Below are positions 1 to 12,882 of a stretch of DNA of 64,000 bases, piece after piece; position 1 is the first letter of the stretch, and each line of letters starts with the position of its first letter. Under the pieces are notes generated by a model that saw only the letters and a program-made list of their open reading frames with translations, searched no databases and had not been told where the DNA came from. The stretch lies in contig ML769660.1 in NCBI GenBank assembly GCA_009733575.1, forward strand, positions 16,542 to 80,541. Reading direction: 5' to 3'. Both the position numbers and the translations under genes were made by a program. Origin of the DNA: Gymnopus androsaceus JB14 (lineage: Eukaryota > Basidiomycota > Agaricomycetes > Agaricales > Omphalotaceae).

Positions 1-165
1 AGGAGGTAGAAGAAGACTCGGGCCTGCGCCTGCTGGGTCTGTTGGGTAGCTTATGGGTGGAGGTCTCGTCGTCGGTGGATGGGGACCTCATCTGCCTATA
101 CATTCCGCATCCAATGCCGGTTTCAATTTCGATTAGTCCGGTTGGGGTAGGGACTGGAGGGGATT
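1..165. repeat. Dispersed repeat R2, copy a
   Basis: Parts of this stretch (a 'gggtctgttgggtagctta' block and a 'cattccgcatccaatgccgg' block) recur in diverged form near 17880-18010 and 25850-26030. I do not recognise the family. It may be the remnant of a degraded gene or a solo repeat. Confidence 0.35.
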
Positions 166-1722
166 CGAAGTGCAGGAGTTGGAGTTGGTAGCGGTGCCAT
201 GGGTTGTGAGTGACTCGGGCCTGGACATGGACATGGGGTTGAGATGAGGCCTTGGGGTTCTCATGGTCATAACGTCAGTCCATTTGCACGGGGATTCGGC
301 GCCCCTCGTCGACCTGGTGCTCTGACTGGGTCCTGAACCGTTGTACACTATGGCCGTTTTTGGAGTGATCTTTGTCGGGCCCAGGCAATTTTCACTTGCA
401 CTTTCAGCATTCAGCATTCCTTGAGCCTCTAGTATCCGACTCTTCTCGCCCCCTAATGATCCGCGCGTCTCCTCCGACAGCACTCCTTTTCGACCAAGCT
501 GATACTCTTCGCCCAAGCCTCCAGCCACAGATACCTCATAAATTTCCAGTCCCAGTCTCTTTATCTGGATCTCATCGCCCGGGATCTGTGCTAAGGCGTT
601 CAAGGAGCACGGTATGTGCCCAAGCGTCGACCAAGATCATCATTGACGTCGAGCACGTTTATGCAGGAGCCGAAAGAGAGCGACGAGAACGATGACAATG
701 AAAATTTGCATTTTTGGGACATGAATTCGAAGATCAGAGCTTTTTGGTTTGTTTTTTTTTCGCAGAGTCCTATCCCCAGCGTCCGAGTACCTAGGTTTGA
801 TTCGTTGAGGGTTGCGTCAGCTGTATGTATCTGTTGCGTTGGTTGAGATGCATTGTGTTTACTTGAGTTTGACGCCTTTTTGTTTAATTTCGCGCCATGT
901 GCTTTGGTTTGTTCTCGATTTCATCCTTCCAGAAGTGCGGGTGGTATTCTAGCGATGTACACTGATGACGACCTTCAACCTTACAAGCAATTGAGATTGG
1001 TTTTAGATGTGCTATTTAATAGGACTGTACTAGACACTCACTTACTGGAGTAAATGAGATCGGTCTTCATTCTTGTTCGATGTCGATATTTGCCTCAGAC
1101 TGGCAGAGAAGAAAAAGCGGGTTTCATTGGGCGCTAACATGGGCGCTAACACTGTTCATCTTTCCCGGAGCAAGCTGCATGACCGATACACATCGAAGAG
1201 CCGATTAGAAGGATCCTGGGCCTTCATAACGCCTCATTTTTTCAATCGATGGTGAGTTCACCGCAGGGACCTTCTCCCTATTCCCTTCTTCCGCTTTTTT
1301 CAGCCTTCCTACTGTCTGCCCTTTGCTTGCTTCCCTTTCGCCTCACCTCAACTTGACTCACGTCGTGACATGCCACTTCTTCCTTGCAGATTGCCCTGTA
1401 TTGTTGTTGTCGGTGGTTTGGGGTTTGCGGGGGTTTCTTTTGCGTTGGGCTTTTCAGCCTTTGTTGGGTTGCTCTTCTGCTTTTCGCTTTCGATCTTTGG
1501 GACTTTATTCTTCACATTTGTGCGACTTTGGCTTTCAACTTTCTATGTTTGTCTTATGAAGTTTCTTTGACTGCTCTCGTTTTCACGCCCAGTTGATCGA
1601 GTACATTCGCTCCGTGCTTCCCGTGGGTGCGCCAATATTGATAATACAGCACTATATAAGATGAATACCGTTTGAAAATGTTTTCTTCTCCCCCCTATAA
1701 ACTCTGCTGATTTCAACTCCCG
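166..1722. other. Region upstream of the NLR, no supported gene
   Basis: The longest open frame is 156 codons on the minus strand (133-603), overlapped by a 107-codon frame on the plus strand (372-695). Neither has a recognisable domain, intron signature or clear codon bias, so I do not call a gene. The last 150 bp hold the probable NLR promoter, including 'actatataag' near 1650, about 70 bp before the ATG at 1723. Confidence 0.4.
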
Positions 1723-4700
1723 ATGGCGAAAAAAGTTGCTCGCAAATTCTTCAGCCGTAACAAAGACAAAGGTTATAATGCAACTCCTATCCGAAGTCAA
1801 GTTCCAACTCCCTGCTCCTGATGCCGGCCCTTCATTGCAGGTCCACGTAGACCCGAACATAGCAGCTGGGAATCAGCCTAGGTCCACATCGGTGACAAAC
1901 CCTCCCAAACATCAAATCATTGGAGCTGCTGTTTTGGACACTCTTGATACTGTTCTGAAAGTGTTGAAAGGGGTATCTGCACCACTTCCACCTTTGCAGG
2001 CTGCTTTGAGTGGAGTGTGTGAATGCATTGATATTTATAAGGTCTGGAATTTTATTTTATTTTTTGTTTGGAATGTTGACTCCATCTTATGTACAGAATG
2101 TTTCTGGCAATACTGAACAACTCAAGACTTTGGCCAATGATTTAATCTCCCACATGAATTTTCTCCAGCCATACCTGGATCCAGAAGGTTTTGGTGCAAT
2201 TAACCAAGCTATTCAAGTTCTGATTAAGTAAGTAATCCATAATTGTTGGAATAATACTGGGTTTTTGAACTTTCTACAGAGATTTGAATAGCATCAGTCA
2301 GGATGTCAAAGAGCAACAGAAGATTGGATTTTTTAGACAAGCAGTTCAGGCTGGCCATATTACTGAAATGATTCAAGAATTTGAAGGGAAAATTCAAGAT
2401 GCATATCAAAAATGCAAGGTAACAGCTAGTCTCTCTATATATAAAATAATTACCCAGAACTTATCAGAATCATAGATGGAAGTCCTGTTTGCTGTTGATA
2501 GAAATACTGCTGAAATTCTAAAGGTGAGGTTGCCAATACTAAGGAAAATCAATTGATTGCTATATTTTATAGGAAATTGCCTTGGGATGGTTGAATCACT
2601 CACCACAGGCATACTATGATGCAGACATAGGTGTCAAATTTTCCAGAAAGTTGTGCAGCCCTGGCACAAGGAAACAAATCCTTGCAGACATTCTGGAATG
2701 GGCAACTACTTCCAAACCTGACATTATGTCAGGTTATTGGATGTGTGGCATGGCCGGCACAGGCAAAAGCACTATTGCAATGTCTTTTTCAAAGACACTT
2801 GAGGAAAAAGGTTTACTTGCTGGAACTTTCTTCTGCTCTCGACAGGTTCCAGAATGTAGGGATTATCGCTTAATCATACCTACCTTGGCATACCAGCTGG
2901 CAAGGTTCTCCCAAACATTTGCCATGTCACTTAGGGATGTCTTGACTGAAAATCCTGATATTCCTACAAGGAAGCCAGATAAACAAGTAAAAAGGCTCTT
3001 GATTGAGCCATGGAAGGCAGTCATTAAGTCTGGAAAAATGGGAGCACATACACCAGTTGTTATTATAGATGCTTTAGATGAGTGTGAGCATGTATTGCTA
3101 GCTCTTAATCCTCTCATATATGCAATCCAAGCAAGAGAAATGCCAGGATTGAAGTTCTTTTTGACTAGCCGTCCAGAACATGCAATTCAGCAACTGATGC
3201 ACCCCAAAGTTCTAACACCTATTTCAACCTCCAAAATACAGGAATTTATTCTACACAATGTGCAAGACAGTCTTGTGCAGCAGGATATATACACCTATGT
3301 TAAAGCTGAGCTGGAGAATATATATTCTTCAGAGGATCAGCTTAGAAAGACTCAAAATACTTTCTGGGGCACTTTTCATTTATGCCTCAACTGTGGTCAA
3401 ATTTGTGAAGGGTGTCAGAAGCATAACAAGACAAAAAGAAAGATTGGCCCATTCACTGAAGCATCATAACAATCCTGAGGATATGAAACAGCTTTATGTA
3501 GAAATTATGAATGATGCAATTCCAGCAGAACAGTTTTCTCCAGAGGAGATCAAAGAAGATTGGACAATTATTTATACAATTATTTCTGCAGGAAGGCCCC
3601 TAACATGCAATGCTATAGCTGAGCTTCTTAAGATTGAAGTAGATGTTGTAACAGATCTGATCCATAGATTACAAGCAGTTTGTTACATCTCAGATCATAA
3701 TAGCTGTATTTTTACTTTTCATGCATCATTCCTTGATTTCATTACTACCTTCAAACAAGTTAAGGGTGTGAATTATAGTCCCACATTGCAGCATCTCAGA
3801 TTGGCCTTGGCATGTTTCATTCTAATGGGACAATTGAGATTCAACATCTGCAGTCTCCCTTCATCATTCATATCAGATAAGGAAGTACTTGACTTGGACA
3901 AGAGGATTAAAGACAACATAGGAGAAACCCTACAATATTCTTGTCAATTTTGGGGTTATCATTTCATCCAATGTGAAATCCAAGATAATATCTTAGGGAG
4001 ACTGCAAGTGTTTTTGAAAGAAAAAGGAATATATTGGCTTGAAGCCATGAGTATAATGGACCTATTGCCACAATGTGGAGAAGCTATGGATTCTGTGTGC
4101 AAAGTTTTGAACAATAAAAATATAAACTTTGGACAGACATTATCTTATACCAACCTCAAATTAGAGGTAACACAGATACTGAAATACTTCCTAAATTTAT
4201 TAATGCAGTTTTCAAGTGGGGAAGTGAGAGGAAGAACAACACATCTGTATCTTAGTGTTATTCCTTTTTGGCCAAACAATTTGGGCTGTAAGCCTCAAGT
4301 GCGAAAGAGTTTGAGGATAGAAGCTAAAGCACAAAATAGGATGACTGACATAATATTGAAAGGAGATTCTAATTGGGTAAATTCTGTGGCCTTTTCACCA
4401 GATGGAACTAAAATTGTGTCTGCATCCCAGACACTGAGGATTTGGGATGCTACTGTTGGTACACAGATAGGTAATCCACTGGAAGGTCATGATGGTTCGA
4501 TCTTTTCAGTGGCCTTTTCACCTGATGGACATAGCATAGTGTCTGGCTCTTCAGACAATACAATCAGGATCTGGGATGCAACTACTGGTGTGCAGATGTG
4601 TGATCCTCTGCAAGGTCATTACAATGGAGTTGATTCAGTGGCGTTTTCAATGGATGGAAATAAGATTGTATCTGGCTCTGGGGACAAAACACTGAGGTTA

Positions 4701-6447
4701 TGGGATGTCACTTCTGGTACACAGATAGGTAATCCACTAGAAGGTCATGATGGTTCTGTCTTTTCCATAGCCTTTTCACCTGATGGAAATATGATTGTGT
4801 CTGGCTCTTCAGATATGACACTGAGGATCTGGGATGCTACTACTGGTGCACAGATAGACAATCCTTTGCAAGGTCATAATGATTATGTCCATTCAGTGGC
4901 CTTTTCACCTGATGGAAATAGGATTGTGTCTGGCTCTTCAGACAGGACACTGAGGATTTGGGATACCACTACTGGTGCACAGATAGGCAATCCTCTGCAA
5001 GGTCATGATGATGTGGTCTTTGCAGTGGCTTTTTCACCTGATGGAAATAAGATCGTGTCTGGGTCTGTGGATAAAACAGTGAGGATCTGGGATACTACTG
5101 TTGGTACTCTGATAGGTAGTCCTTTGCAAGGTCATGAGGATGAAGTCAATTCAGTGGCCTTTTCACCTGATGGGAATAGGATTGTGTCTTGCTCATCAGA
5201 CAGGACACTGAGGATCTGGGATGCCACCACTGATGCACAAACAGGTGATCCTGTTCTGCAAGGTCATGAAAATGTTGTCTTTTCAGTTGCATTTTCAGCT
5301 GATGGAAAGAGGATTTTGTCTGGCTCTGGAGATACAACAGTGAGGATCTGGGATGCTACTACTGGTGCCCAGATTGGTGATGCACTTGATGGTCATAGTG
5401 ATAGGGTCACTTCAGTGGCCTTTTCATTAGATGGCACAAGGATTGTGTCCAGCTCAGCTGACTATACAATCAACATCTGGGATGTTACTACTGGTGTACA
5501 AATATGTAATCCTCTGCAAGTTCATGAGGATGAAGTCAATTCAGTGGCCTTTTCACCTGATGGGAATAGGATTGTGTCTTGCTCATCAGACAGGACACTG
5601 AGGATCTATGATTCCACCACTGGTGCAAAGATAGGTGACCCTCTACAAGGTCATGATGATGCTGTCTTTGCAGTGGCCTTTTCACCTGATGGAAATAGGA
5701 TTGTGTCTGGCTCATCAGACCGGACAGTGAGGATCTGGGATGCCAGTACTGGTGCACAGATAGGTGATCCTCTGCGAGGTCATGACAATGTTGTCTTTTC
5801 AGTTGCCTTTGCACATGATGGAAATAGGATTGTGTCTGGCTCTGCAGACACAACAGTGAGGATCTGGGATGCCACCACCAGTATACAGATGGGTGATACT
5901 CTGAAAGGCCACAATCATTGGGTCAATTCAGTGGCTTTTTCAGTGGATGGAACTAAGATTGTGTCTGGCTCAGATGACAAGACAGTGAGGATTTGGGATG
6001 CTACTATGGGTGCCCAAATAGGTGATGCACTTGATGGTCATGATGACAGAGTTACTTCAGTAGCCTTTTCATTAGATGGATTAAGGATTGTGTCTGGCTC
6101 AGCTGATAATACAATCAGGATCTGGGATGTCACTACTGATTCACCAAAAAGGACCACACTTGGAGGTCACCATAAATTGTTGCAAGGTATTGGTTCAATT
6201 TTTCCTCTTGAAGACTGAATGCTGATATCTAATGTATGCTATAGCAAAAAATACCTGGAGTCTGTCAACAGATGGATGGATTATTTCTCCCAATTGTCCT
6301 CATGGTATAATTTGGATCCCTCCCCAATTCCGTAGACACTTATGGAGGCCTTGGAACACATGCATCATATCTCAGGCTGGATACACTAAATTATCATTTG
6401 AAGGTTGTGTATATGGGGAAGACTGGTTCCAATGCATTGAGGACTGA
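1723..6447 (+). CDS. NACHT-WD40 NLR (STAND NTPase)
   Basis: A fungal NLR-type signalling NTPase of about 1,480 residues. Exons read 1723-2041, 2097-2227, 2280-2418, 2476-2523, 2573-6186 and 6245-6447, all with GT-AG introns. The N-terminal exons encode a helical region resembling the four-helix (HeLo/MLKL-like) domains of agaricomycete NLRs; that part is inference. The NACHT domain shows Walker A GMAGTGKS and Walker B VVIIDALDE. Fourteen WD40 units follow, then a C-terminal closing segment (DGWIISPN...LWRPWNTCIIS) that is only reached through the last intron. Such proteins are proposed to act in allorecognition and innate immunity, with WD repeats as the sensor. Two one-base shifts break the frame: CCC near 1811 and AAAA near 3356. 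Removing one base at either restores family-like sequence, so they may be assembly errors. Confidence 0.92.
4368..6172 (+). repeat. Fourteen tandem WD40 units of the NLR
   Basis: The units are about 43 codons (129 bp) long, with the pattern VxSVAFSPDGxxIVSGSxD followed by TxRIWDxTxGxQxGxxLxGH. Fourteen units would build two seven-bladed propellers. Units 7 and 10 share about 85 identical bases (near 5133-5217 and 5523-5607), and the unit 8/9 block resembles units 13/14. Most differences fall at the residues flanking the first Val and at the residue before TxRIWD, as in rapidly evolving fungal NLR repeats. Confidence 0.9.
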
Positions 6448-6456
6448 CATTGAATA

Positions 6457-7699
6457 CAGAGGCAAACCCGGAAGCGGAACATACCCAGAAGCGAAACATT
6501 TGGATTTTACAAGCTGTAGAGCAACTTTCTGGGCACGGCTTTTTTTTTTAACACAGCCTTTGAATTATGTACAGTAGAATACCTCATATGGAATGTGATT
6601 TTCTCAAATCTGTATGTCATATGGAATATCCGCTATATGGAATACATTTTTGTAGGATTTCAAAGTACAATGCAATGCAATTTATTTGGTCCAAATCCAA
6701 TAAATCATGAATTGTACTGGTACAAGATTTATTGAAAACTGGTTAAACTGTGTACTTGTACTGATTGTACTGATACAACCAGTGCAATACAGTACAATTT
6801 ATAAGTTTAAATCAGTTCAGATTCAAATTGGTTTATATCAGTATAAACTGACATGAACTGATCATTTATATACTATTTGCCTACCAGATATGTAATGTTT
6901 TACAACATCCATGTTATAGGAAGTTCTCATAAATTATTGAAAGTACATCTTGATCAAGATTGGAGTAACAAATGATACTGTAAGCTTGTTTAGTAGGTGT
7001 AATGCAAGGTTTGCACTAGTATAACCTGCTGTAAATGTGTACTGATTTAAACTGATTCAAAGCAGTTTAAGCAATTTTCACATTTTGAATAAACTGTAAA
7101 CCTGTACTGATTTAAACTGTGTATCAGTACAAGCTTCAGTGATACATTTTGCAGTACAATACAATACAATTTACAATTTATTTGCAGTTTAATAAATTGT
7201 ACTTCAAAACCCTACATTTTTGGGCTCCCCAACCATATTCCATATGAGATATTCAACTGTACTTCATGAATATAATACATCAGATATATCAGTGGCTCAG
7301 TTTGTGATGCTAAAAAATTAAAATCACCCAAAATCACCAAAAATCAGAGTTTCCCTAGTTCCATGTGGATGGCCACTGTGATTCTGACTATAAGGCATGA
7401 GAGAGCATTTAGGAGTGTGGACACAAACTTCTGTCAAGTTTCTGAGCATTTCTGTATTTTCTTTGGGCATTAGCAAGTAAGACACATGATGTTCCGGATC
7501 GGGGTTTTTCAGCATTTTGGTGGGCATCAACAAGATCAGCACATTTCGAACGAAAGATGGACACTAAAAATTCTGCAAAAATTAGGATGCTCTTATTGGA
7601 TATATACACCCCCAGTGCAAAAAAAAACTTTAGCTGAATCGGCTGTATTCCTGACAAATATGCTGATCTTGTGTTTTTCCGTTTCCGGGTTTGCCTCTG
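6457..7699. mobile_element. TIR element with TA duplication (outer)
   Basis: The left end CAGAGGCAAACCCGGAAGCG is matched in inverse orientation at 7677-7699, with one mismatch over about 23 bp. Both ends abut a TA dinucleotide (6455-6456 and 7700-7701), the target duplication of Tc1/mariner-type transposons. No transposase frame is present, so this is a non-autonomous element. It starts 9 bp after the NLR stop codon and so lies in or next to the NLR 3' UTR. Confidence 0.75.
6572..7259. mobile_element. Nested TIR element, pogo/Tc1-like ends
   Basis: The ends CAGTAGAATACCTCATATGG and, inverted, CAGTTGAATATCTCATATGG are flanked by TA on both sides (6570-6571 and 7260-7261). The interior is AT-rich, largely self-complementary and full of 'gtactgat/tttaaact' motifs, with no coding capacity. 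It sits inside the 6457-7699 element and is therefore the later insertion. Confidence 0.75.
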
Positions 7700-7701
7700 T
7701 A

Positions 7702-8548
7702 ATTATTCTTCGATTCTTATTTCTGGGGGTCTGAACCATAACCATAACTTATAAGTAACAGTTTACAGATGCGGCTTCACACTACTTTCAGTTGTTTTCA
7801 TGGTCTGTTCATTGGATTGGAGCTACTTATGGGAGAAGATTGAGCGAGTTCACTATTCATCACTGATCAGGCCAAGCATTGAAATCGCAAATTGTTATTC
7901 TTAGCATCTAGGTATCCTTTACAATCTACTATCACATTCTCTTCCCAAGTTGTTGCTTCCAGTATTCAACGGCTGACACTCCAGCGAATAAAGAACAGTA
8001 CGGGTCACATTTTCATTTTCAATAGCGTTGTTACAAATGACCAAAATACTTGGTCCCGTTCAGCGAGTTAATGACCTAGTCGACGTAGATTTCTCTCAGA
8101 ACTGCACCAAACTGATCATCCATGATCTTACTTCTATCGAGGGGTGACCAACATTTAGGAACTTCCTCTATGCCATGCTCGGGTGCTGTGCCCTTGGGCT
8201 GTGTTGTCGCTCAAAAAAGGCTTCTTGTGTCAATCTTGTGTACAGAGAAGCTTAATCTTCGCTGTTTGTATTTCTCCAGGGGCGTGTAAACAGGATCCGG
8301 CCTTACTTGCGGAGCACAAAATAAGTAAGCATGCAATGGTCATTCGTAGGCCTCTACGGTATTTCAAGAGATGTATGTAGTACATTTTGAGAGCTGGAAT
8401 GCACCAAGATAATTCATTGTATCAAAATTTCGACCTTTTGGTGCATTAAACGCTGGATACAACCGTAAGATGGGACGGTTATCCGGTTAGAGGAGCTACC
8501 GTACCGGTTTGGAATTTTTTAGGTACGGGACAGTACTTCTACTACACA
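7702..8548. other. Intergenic, no supported gene
   Basis: Only short frames occur (longest 65 codons, 8183-8380). I see no domain, repeat or RNA signature. Confidence 0.4.
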
Positions 8549-9654
8549 CTAAGCATTATACACTTGTAATCCATGTTCGCATTTATCGCAAAGCATAACT
8601 AGTGACTCGCCTAAACACAACTGGCACATCTCTTCCCCACACCGCTCACAGGCCAGGATACTCCTACACGCACCGCACAGATCCGAATGGCAGTTCCTAC
8701 ACATATTGATCCCTTTGTTCATGCTCGCAGATGGAACACAACCTCCACATACGGGCAAGCTGCACAACCGGCACCTCCACGAAAACACACGGTGAGAAAA
8801 CTCCTCTGACTTGGAGTCACTTGAGCCGTCACTGCTACTCGAATATGTAGGTGAGCGTAAACCGTTCCTACACGCTCCGCACAATTCCCTCTTGCCGCAC
8901 TCCATGCATCGTTCCTCGTCCGAAACAAATTCGTCGCATTCGTCGCAATAGTCGTTCAAGCACCCAGGCATTCCCATACCAAAGGATGCTTATCCCAAAA
9001 CGCGCAGATATCGCAAATCCATTTGTGCGAGCAGCCCAAACCCCCTTCGGGTGTACACTTTGGACAAACGAGGCCCGGCAGTGATTGGTGATGATTTCCG
9101 GAAAGGTGCCTGAGCTCATCAGCTTGAATTACTCCTTGATTCTCCGAGTACTCCCCGTCCATATTCATCCCCATCACACTTCCACCCGTCATCGATGATG
9201 ATCCCCCTCTTCTCGACCAACATCTCGGATTATCACATCTTCCCCAGGTCGCTCCTTCAGTCTCTCCGAGACTATCTAAGCATTCGTTGCATGGAGCAAC
9301 CATCGTTTCGTGGGCACTCCGAGTCTCTGTACGTTTCCGCTTCCTCGTATTCATCCCATCCTGGGTTTTTAGTAGGGGAAACTCTGCTGTAGGTACGCCA
9401 ATGCATTGTCCGAAATCCCGAACGGACAACAAGCGAAGGCACACTGGACACTGGATTCGAGTATTGGGGATTGTACTAGTACTGTTAGATCCACCCGTTT
9501 GGTTGATCGTACAGCTAACAGCATTTGCGTTGGAGCTCATCTTCAGTCGTTTCCCCCCGAGCCGTTTCTTCGAGAATCCAGTTGCGGCGGAGAGCGCTAT
9601 AGCGGGAGATTGCCACGACTCTTCGAACATTGCATTGTGTTCTCCGATAGGCAT
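8549..9654 (-). CDS. Cysteine-rich zinc-ribbon protein, function unknown
   Basis: Two overlapping frames (9654-8956 and 8977-8549) join if one C is missing in the CC of 'aatgcctggg' near 8966, giving about 368 residues. The N-terminal half is polar and contains CPVC, CNEC and CDNPRC. The C-terminal half is dense in paired cysteines: CPKC, CDIC, CDEC, CMECGKRELCGAC, CRLC, CGGC, CRNC, CGAC, CERC, CQLC and CDKC. This suggests several treble-clef or ribbon-type zinc sites, as in agaricomycete F-box-associated or RING-like proteins, but no single family is clear. The ATG at 9654 is the first in frame; a later Met is possible. Whether the break is real or an assembly error is open. Confidence 0.65.
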
Positions 9655-11569
9655 GATCTACTGATGTGCAGGTGACACTTGATAGTAAGTAGACAGCCAA
9701 GTTCAGCGAGGCAGAAAACTTCAAGCACGGAAGGACGACGTACAGTCAGAGAAACGGTTTAACCTGTGTTGATGGAAGAGGAGAAAACAACAGGAAGAAA
9801 GGCAAGTATTTATTACCTTGTCGGATAAATGGAGCCAGGATCAAGCCAGGATAGTTCAGTGAAATTGACAGTGATCTGCAGGACGTTCGGCGTGCCACTT
9901 TTATGTTTTAATGTAGCGCTCAAGGGAGAGTTTGGCTGTTCCTGGGAACACGGGAATCTTCTCTATTGTGGTTTTCATTCAACTGCGGAATTGGTGCGGG
10001 AAAAGGTATGATCTACATCTCGGAGAATAGGAACTCCACTATGTAGTACTCTGGTCAGGAAGCGTGAATTGGAACCTAGATCTGCCAGTGGATTATCAGT
10101 GGATATTGTCTTACGTTGGGATGCAAAAATAAACACCTTATCTTTTTAGTTCTATGCTATATCGCTTCTGTCGTTAAAGAAAAGGATCAGTGATTCACGG
10201 TCGAAATTCTGAGAATATTCTGTACGTACCTCGAAACAGCCGCCTTACCGTATCTTCTCCCGAGTCAGAAGATGGAAACGTATAGAATGAATCGTTCCAA
10301 TATACTAATGAATAGAATGGCTGGAGGATAGTTCCCAATAAGTCGGTTTCAACGAGGAATAGGTAGTATTGCCGGTACTGTACTAGGAAAATCTCCGTCT
10401 GGATCGGTAGAACGGAAGAGGGTGGCTCTCGACAGAAACACATATCAATGCATAGCAGCAGGATAGGCGATCCTCGAATCAGATGTTCCTAAGTACAAAA
10501 GCTCGTGAAAAGCAATCCGCTGGTTACATTCAATTTGAGCATCCATTCTAGACCACTCGCCGTCACAGGCTTAGGTTAACTGAGTCTCAGGCTCGATCCA
10601 TTGAATCATTGAATGCCTCCAGAAGATCCATGTTCAGGATGTCGGCCATGCTGTATAGTCACCTTCCTTTCCTAGCGAGCCCGGGTCTCAAGAGACTACG
10701 GTGGGAGATGTTGATGCTGCGACAATAGGACAATAGAGGGTGAAGCAATCTATCATGGAAACACTTGTTCAACTTGTCTGATATTTCATCTTTTGAACTC
10801 GCAAAGTAGTGAGTACCGGTGTTTCCGCGAGCAGCCAAGATAGGCAATGAATGCATAGATGCACCTGAAACTGTCATCTCGTGTACATTGCCTCGAATCT
10901 CCCACCTACACTTGAAAGTCCATGATCTTCTTACCTCACCTATGATCATCCAACTTCGCATCTTGATGATCATTTCGTTCAACATCCGCGAAGGACTTGG
11001 TATTCGTGTTCCTAGGCCAGCCGGCCGAGAGGAATGTATGTATATGCTTTCAATGGGTGCGAGAAAGAGGAGTCGTAACCGCAGCGAGAGTATGTCTAAA
11101 CTAGTCTATCCATGAAAAGGACACCTCGAAACCAAGATGCTTGGTTCATGGATTATGGTCGTGGAGGCCTGGTGGAGTCTTATCGCGGCTTGATTTTCGG
11201 TGAATATTCAAAAGGCCGGATTGTGAGAATCCATGATGTCGACGTGAAAGAAAGCTCACTGCAGATCCAAGGGCCAGTCTGACATGGAATGATGAGGTTT
11301 GATTGGGTTGAGAGAATTCAAGCAAGTAAGGAGGCCACGAGACCCAAGGATGCACCAAGAAAAAGAGAGTGTCGATGATCTTTAGAACGTTGCATTACAG
11401 TCCTCATGCTAAGCGAACAGCAGTAGTAAATCCATAATATGTTATAAAGACTAAGCACCTAACATATCTATCAACTCTGGCATACCTGCAACCAAACCCA
11501 AACCCGCCAACAAATGCATCGGACCAGCCGACGCATACCCAGATGATAAAATTGAAACCAGAGCGGAGG
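9655..11569. other. Intergenic, no supported gene
   Basis: The longest frames are 108 codons (minus, 10659-10985) and 98 codons (plus, 10819-11115), overlapping each other. Neither shows a known motif. The last 200 bp are the 3' flank of sec9. Confidence 0.4.
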
Positions 11570-12882
11570 TTACTTGATTTGCTTGAGCTACAATGAGAGG
11601 AAGGAAAGGGTTAGGATATATCGCACCAACACAAAACAATAAAGTACATACCCTTTCCGTGTTTCGGAAAAGCCTACCGTCCAAACCGACAGCCTTTCTG
11701 CTCAATGTTATCGATATGTAAGTTCTGGCTATCCACTGTATACGATGTGCCATGAGAAGTGAGGAAGAAGAGAAGAATACACATAAAACTTACGTTCCGC
11801 ATTCATAGCAGTCCCCAAAGCCTTCAACCGCTTCGTCATATCACTGATCTCATCCAAATTGTCATCCAATTCATCCTCGAGCTCATCATCGGATGCATTT
11901 GCCTCAAACTGATAGCGCTTCCGTCTGATCTTTCCGAGCTGCGAGCTGATCTGCAGATTTATAACGACCAGAACCGGATCCTATGAGCTCCTCGGTGCGA
12001 CCAATACGGTCTTGCGTCTCCCTCACGCGCATCATCGTTCGTTCCCTCTCTCCACGCTCCTCCTCATACCTTGCCTGAATCTTGGCTTCTTGAGCAGAGC
12101 GCTTGGCATCTTTATTGAAAACGATGACCGGTCTGAAGATGGAACGGTTAAGCTGCTTCAATTCGTCTGTCTTGTCGTCAGCGCGAACTGAATGGCCTTT
12201 GGAGACGTCGAGATGACGTTCGGTGTTTGCCAGTCGTTCTGGTTACAATAAGTAACGAATGTCAGAATAGATAAAATAAGAACAAGTGTAGTGTATCTTA
12301 GATACCTGACTGGTCACCGAGCCTGGTGAGGGTGTTGCGAGCGGTTTCTTCGGCTTCACGGGCAAGGCGGAGAGCATTTCGGGAGGAGTTGACAGACTCT
12401 TGCTTGATGAAGCGTGTTTGCTGTGAACAGCAAATGAGTAAGTACGCCGAACTTGAAAATCGAATACTATATGCACAAACCTTCTTAATGCCTTCAACAT
12501 CTTCATCATTTTCTTCACCAGGAGCAGGGTCACTAAAACTTCCTTGAGGGCCATCGAAGAAACGACCTGAGCCTGCCTTCTCGGGATTGTACCCCGAAAA
12601 CAGTTCGCTCCGGTCCTGCTCGACATTTGCTCCTCCACGAGAATAAACATCTCCTACACCTCTGCTTCGGCTGTAGTTGTCTCTGACGTTCACAGAGGTA
12701 GGAGCATTGTTGAGGGAAGAGTTAGAGTATGAAGCTGATCTGCTGGCATTGGGCGCTGAGGGCAGTCCGGGTCGGGGTGAAGAACTATTGCTGGCATATG
12801 GTCGAGAGGAAGAGTTGTTAGAGGGAATCTGACCAGCAGATTCGACTGGGGGAATAGAAGGACTGTTTTTACGCCAGAACAT
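11570..12882 (-). CDS. sec9: Sec9/SNAP-25 family t-SNARE
   Basis: A plasma-membrane Qbc-SNARE that pairs with syntaxin (Sso) and synaptobrevin (Snc) in exocytosis, about 353 residues. Exons: 12882-12481, 12420-12306, 12238-11794, 11735-11652 and 11587-11570. The N-terminus is Ser/Asn/Pro-rich, as in fungal Sec9. The Qb helix runs from TRFIKQESVNSSRNALRLAR and the Qc helix from DDELEDELDDNLDEISDMTK to the C-terminus NTERLKQIK. No membrane anchor is present, as expected for the family. Two AAA runs, in 'cggaaagatc' near 11940 and 'cagaaaggct' near 11694 on the minus strand, each carry one base too many for the SNARE frame. Both shifts lie in highly conserved sequence of an essential gene, which argues for sequencing error. 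It lies 3' of sdh3 on the same strand. Confidence 0.93.

Noticed and set aside
5146..5853. Antisense frames of 63 and 105 codons across the WD40 region
   Set aside because: They repeat with the WD unit and are the reverse shadow of conserved codons in the NLR.
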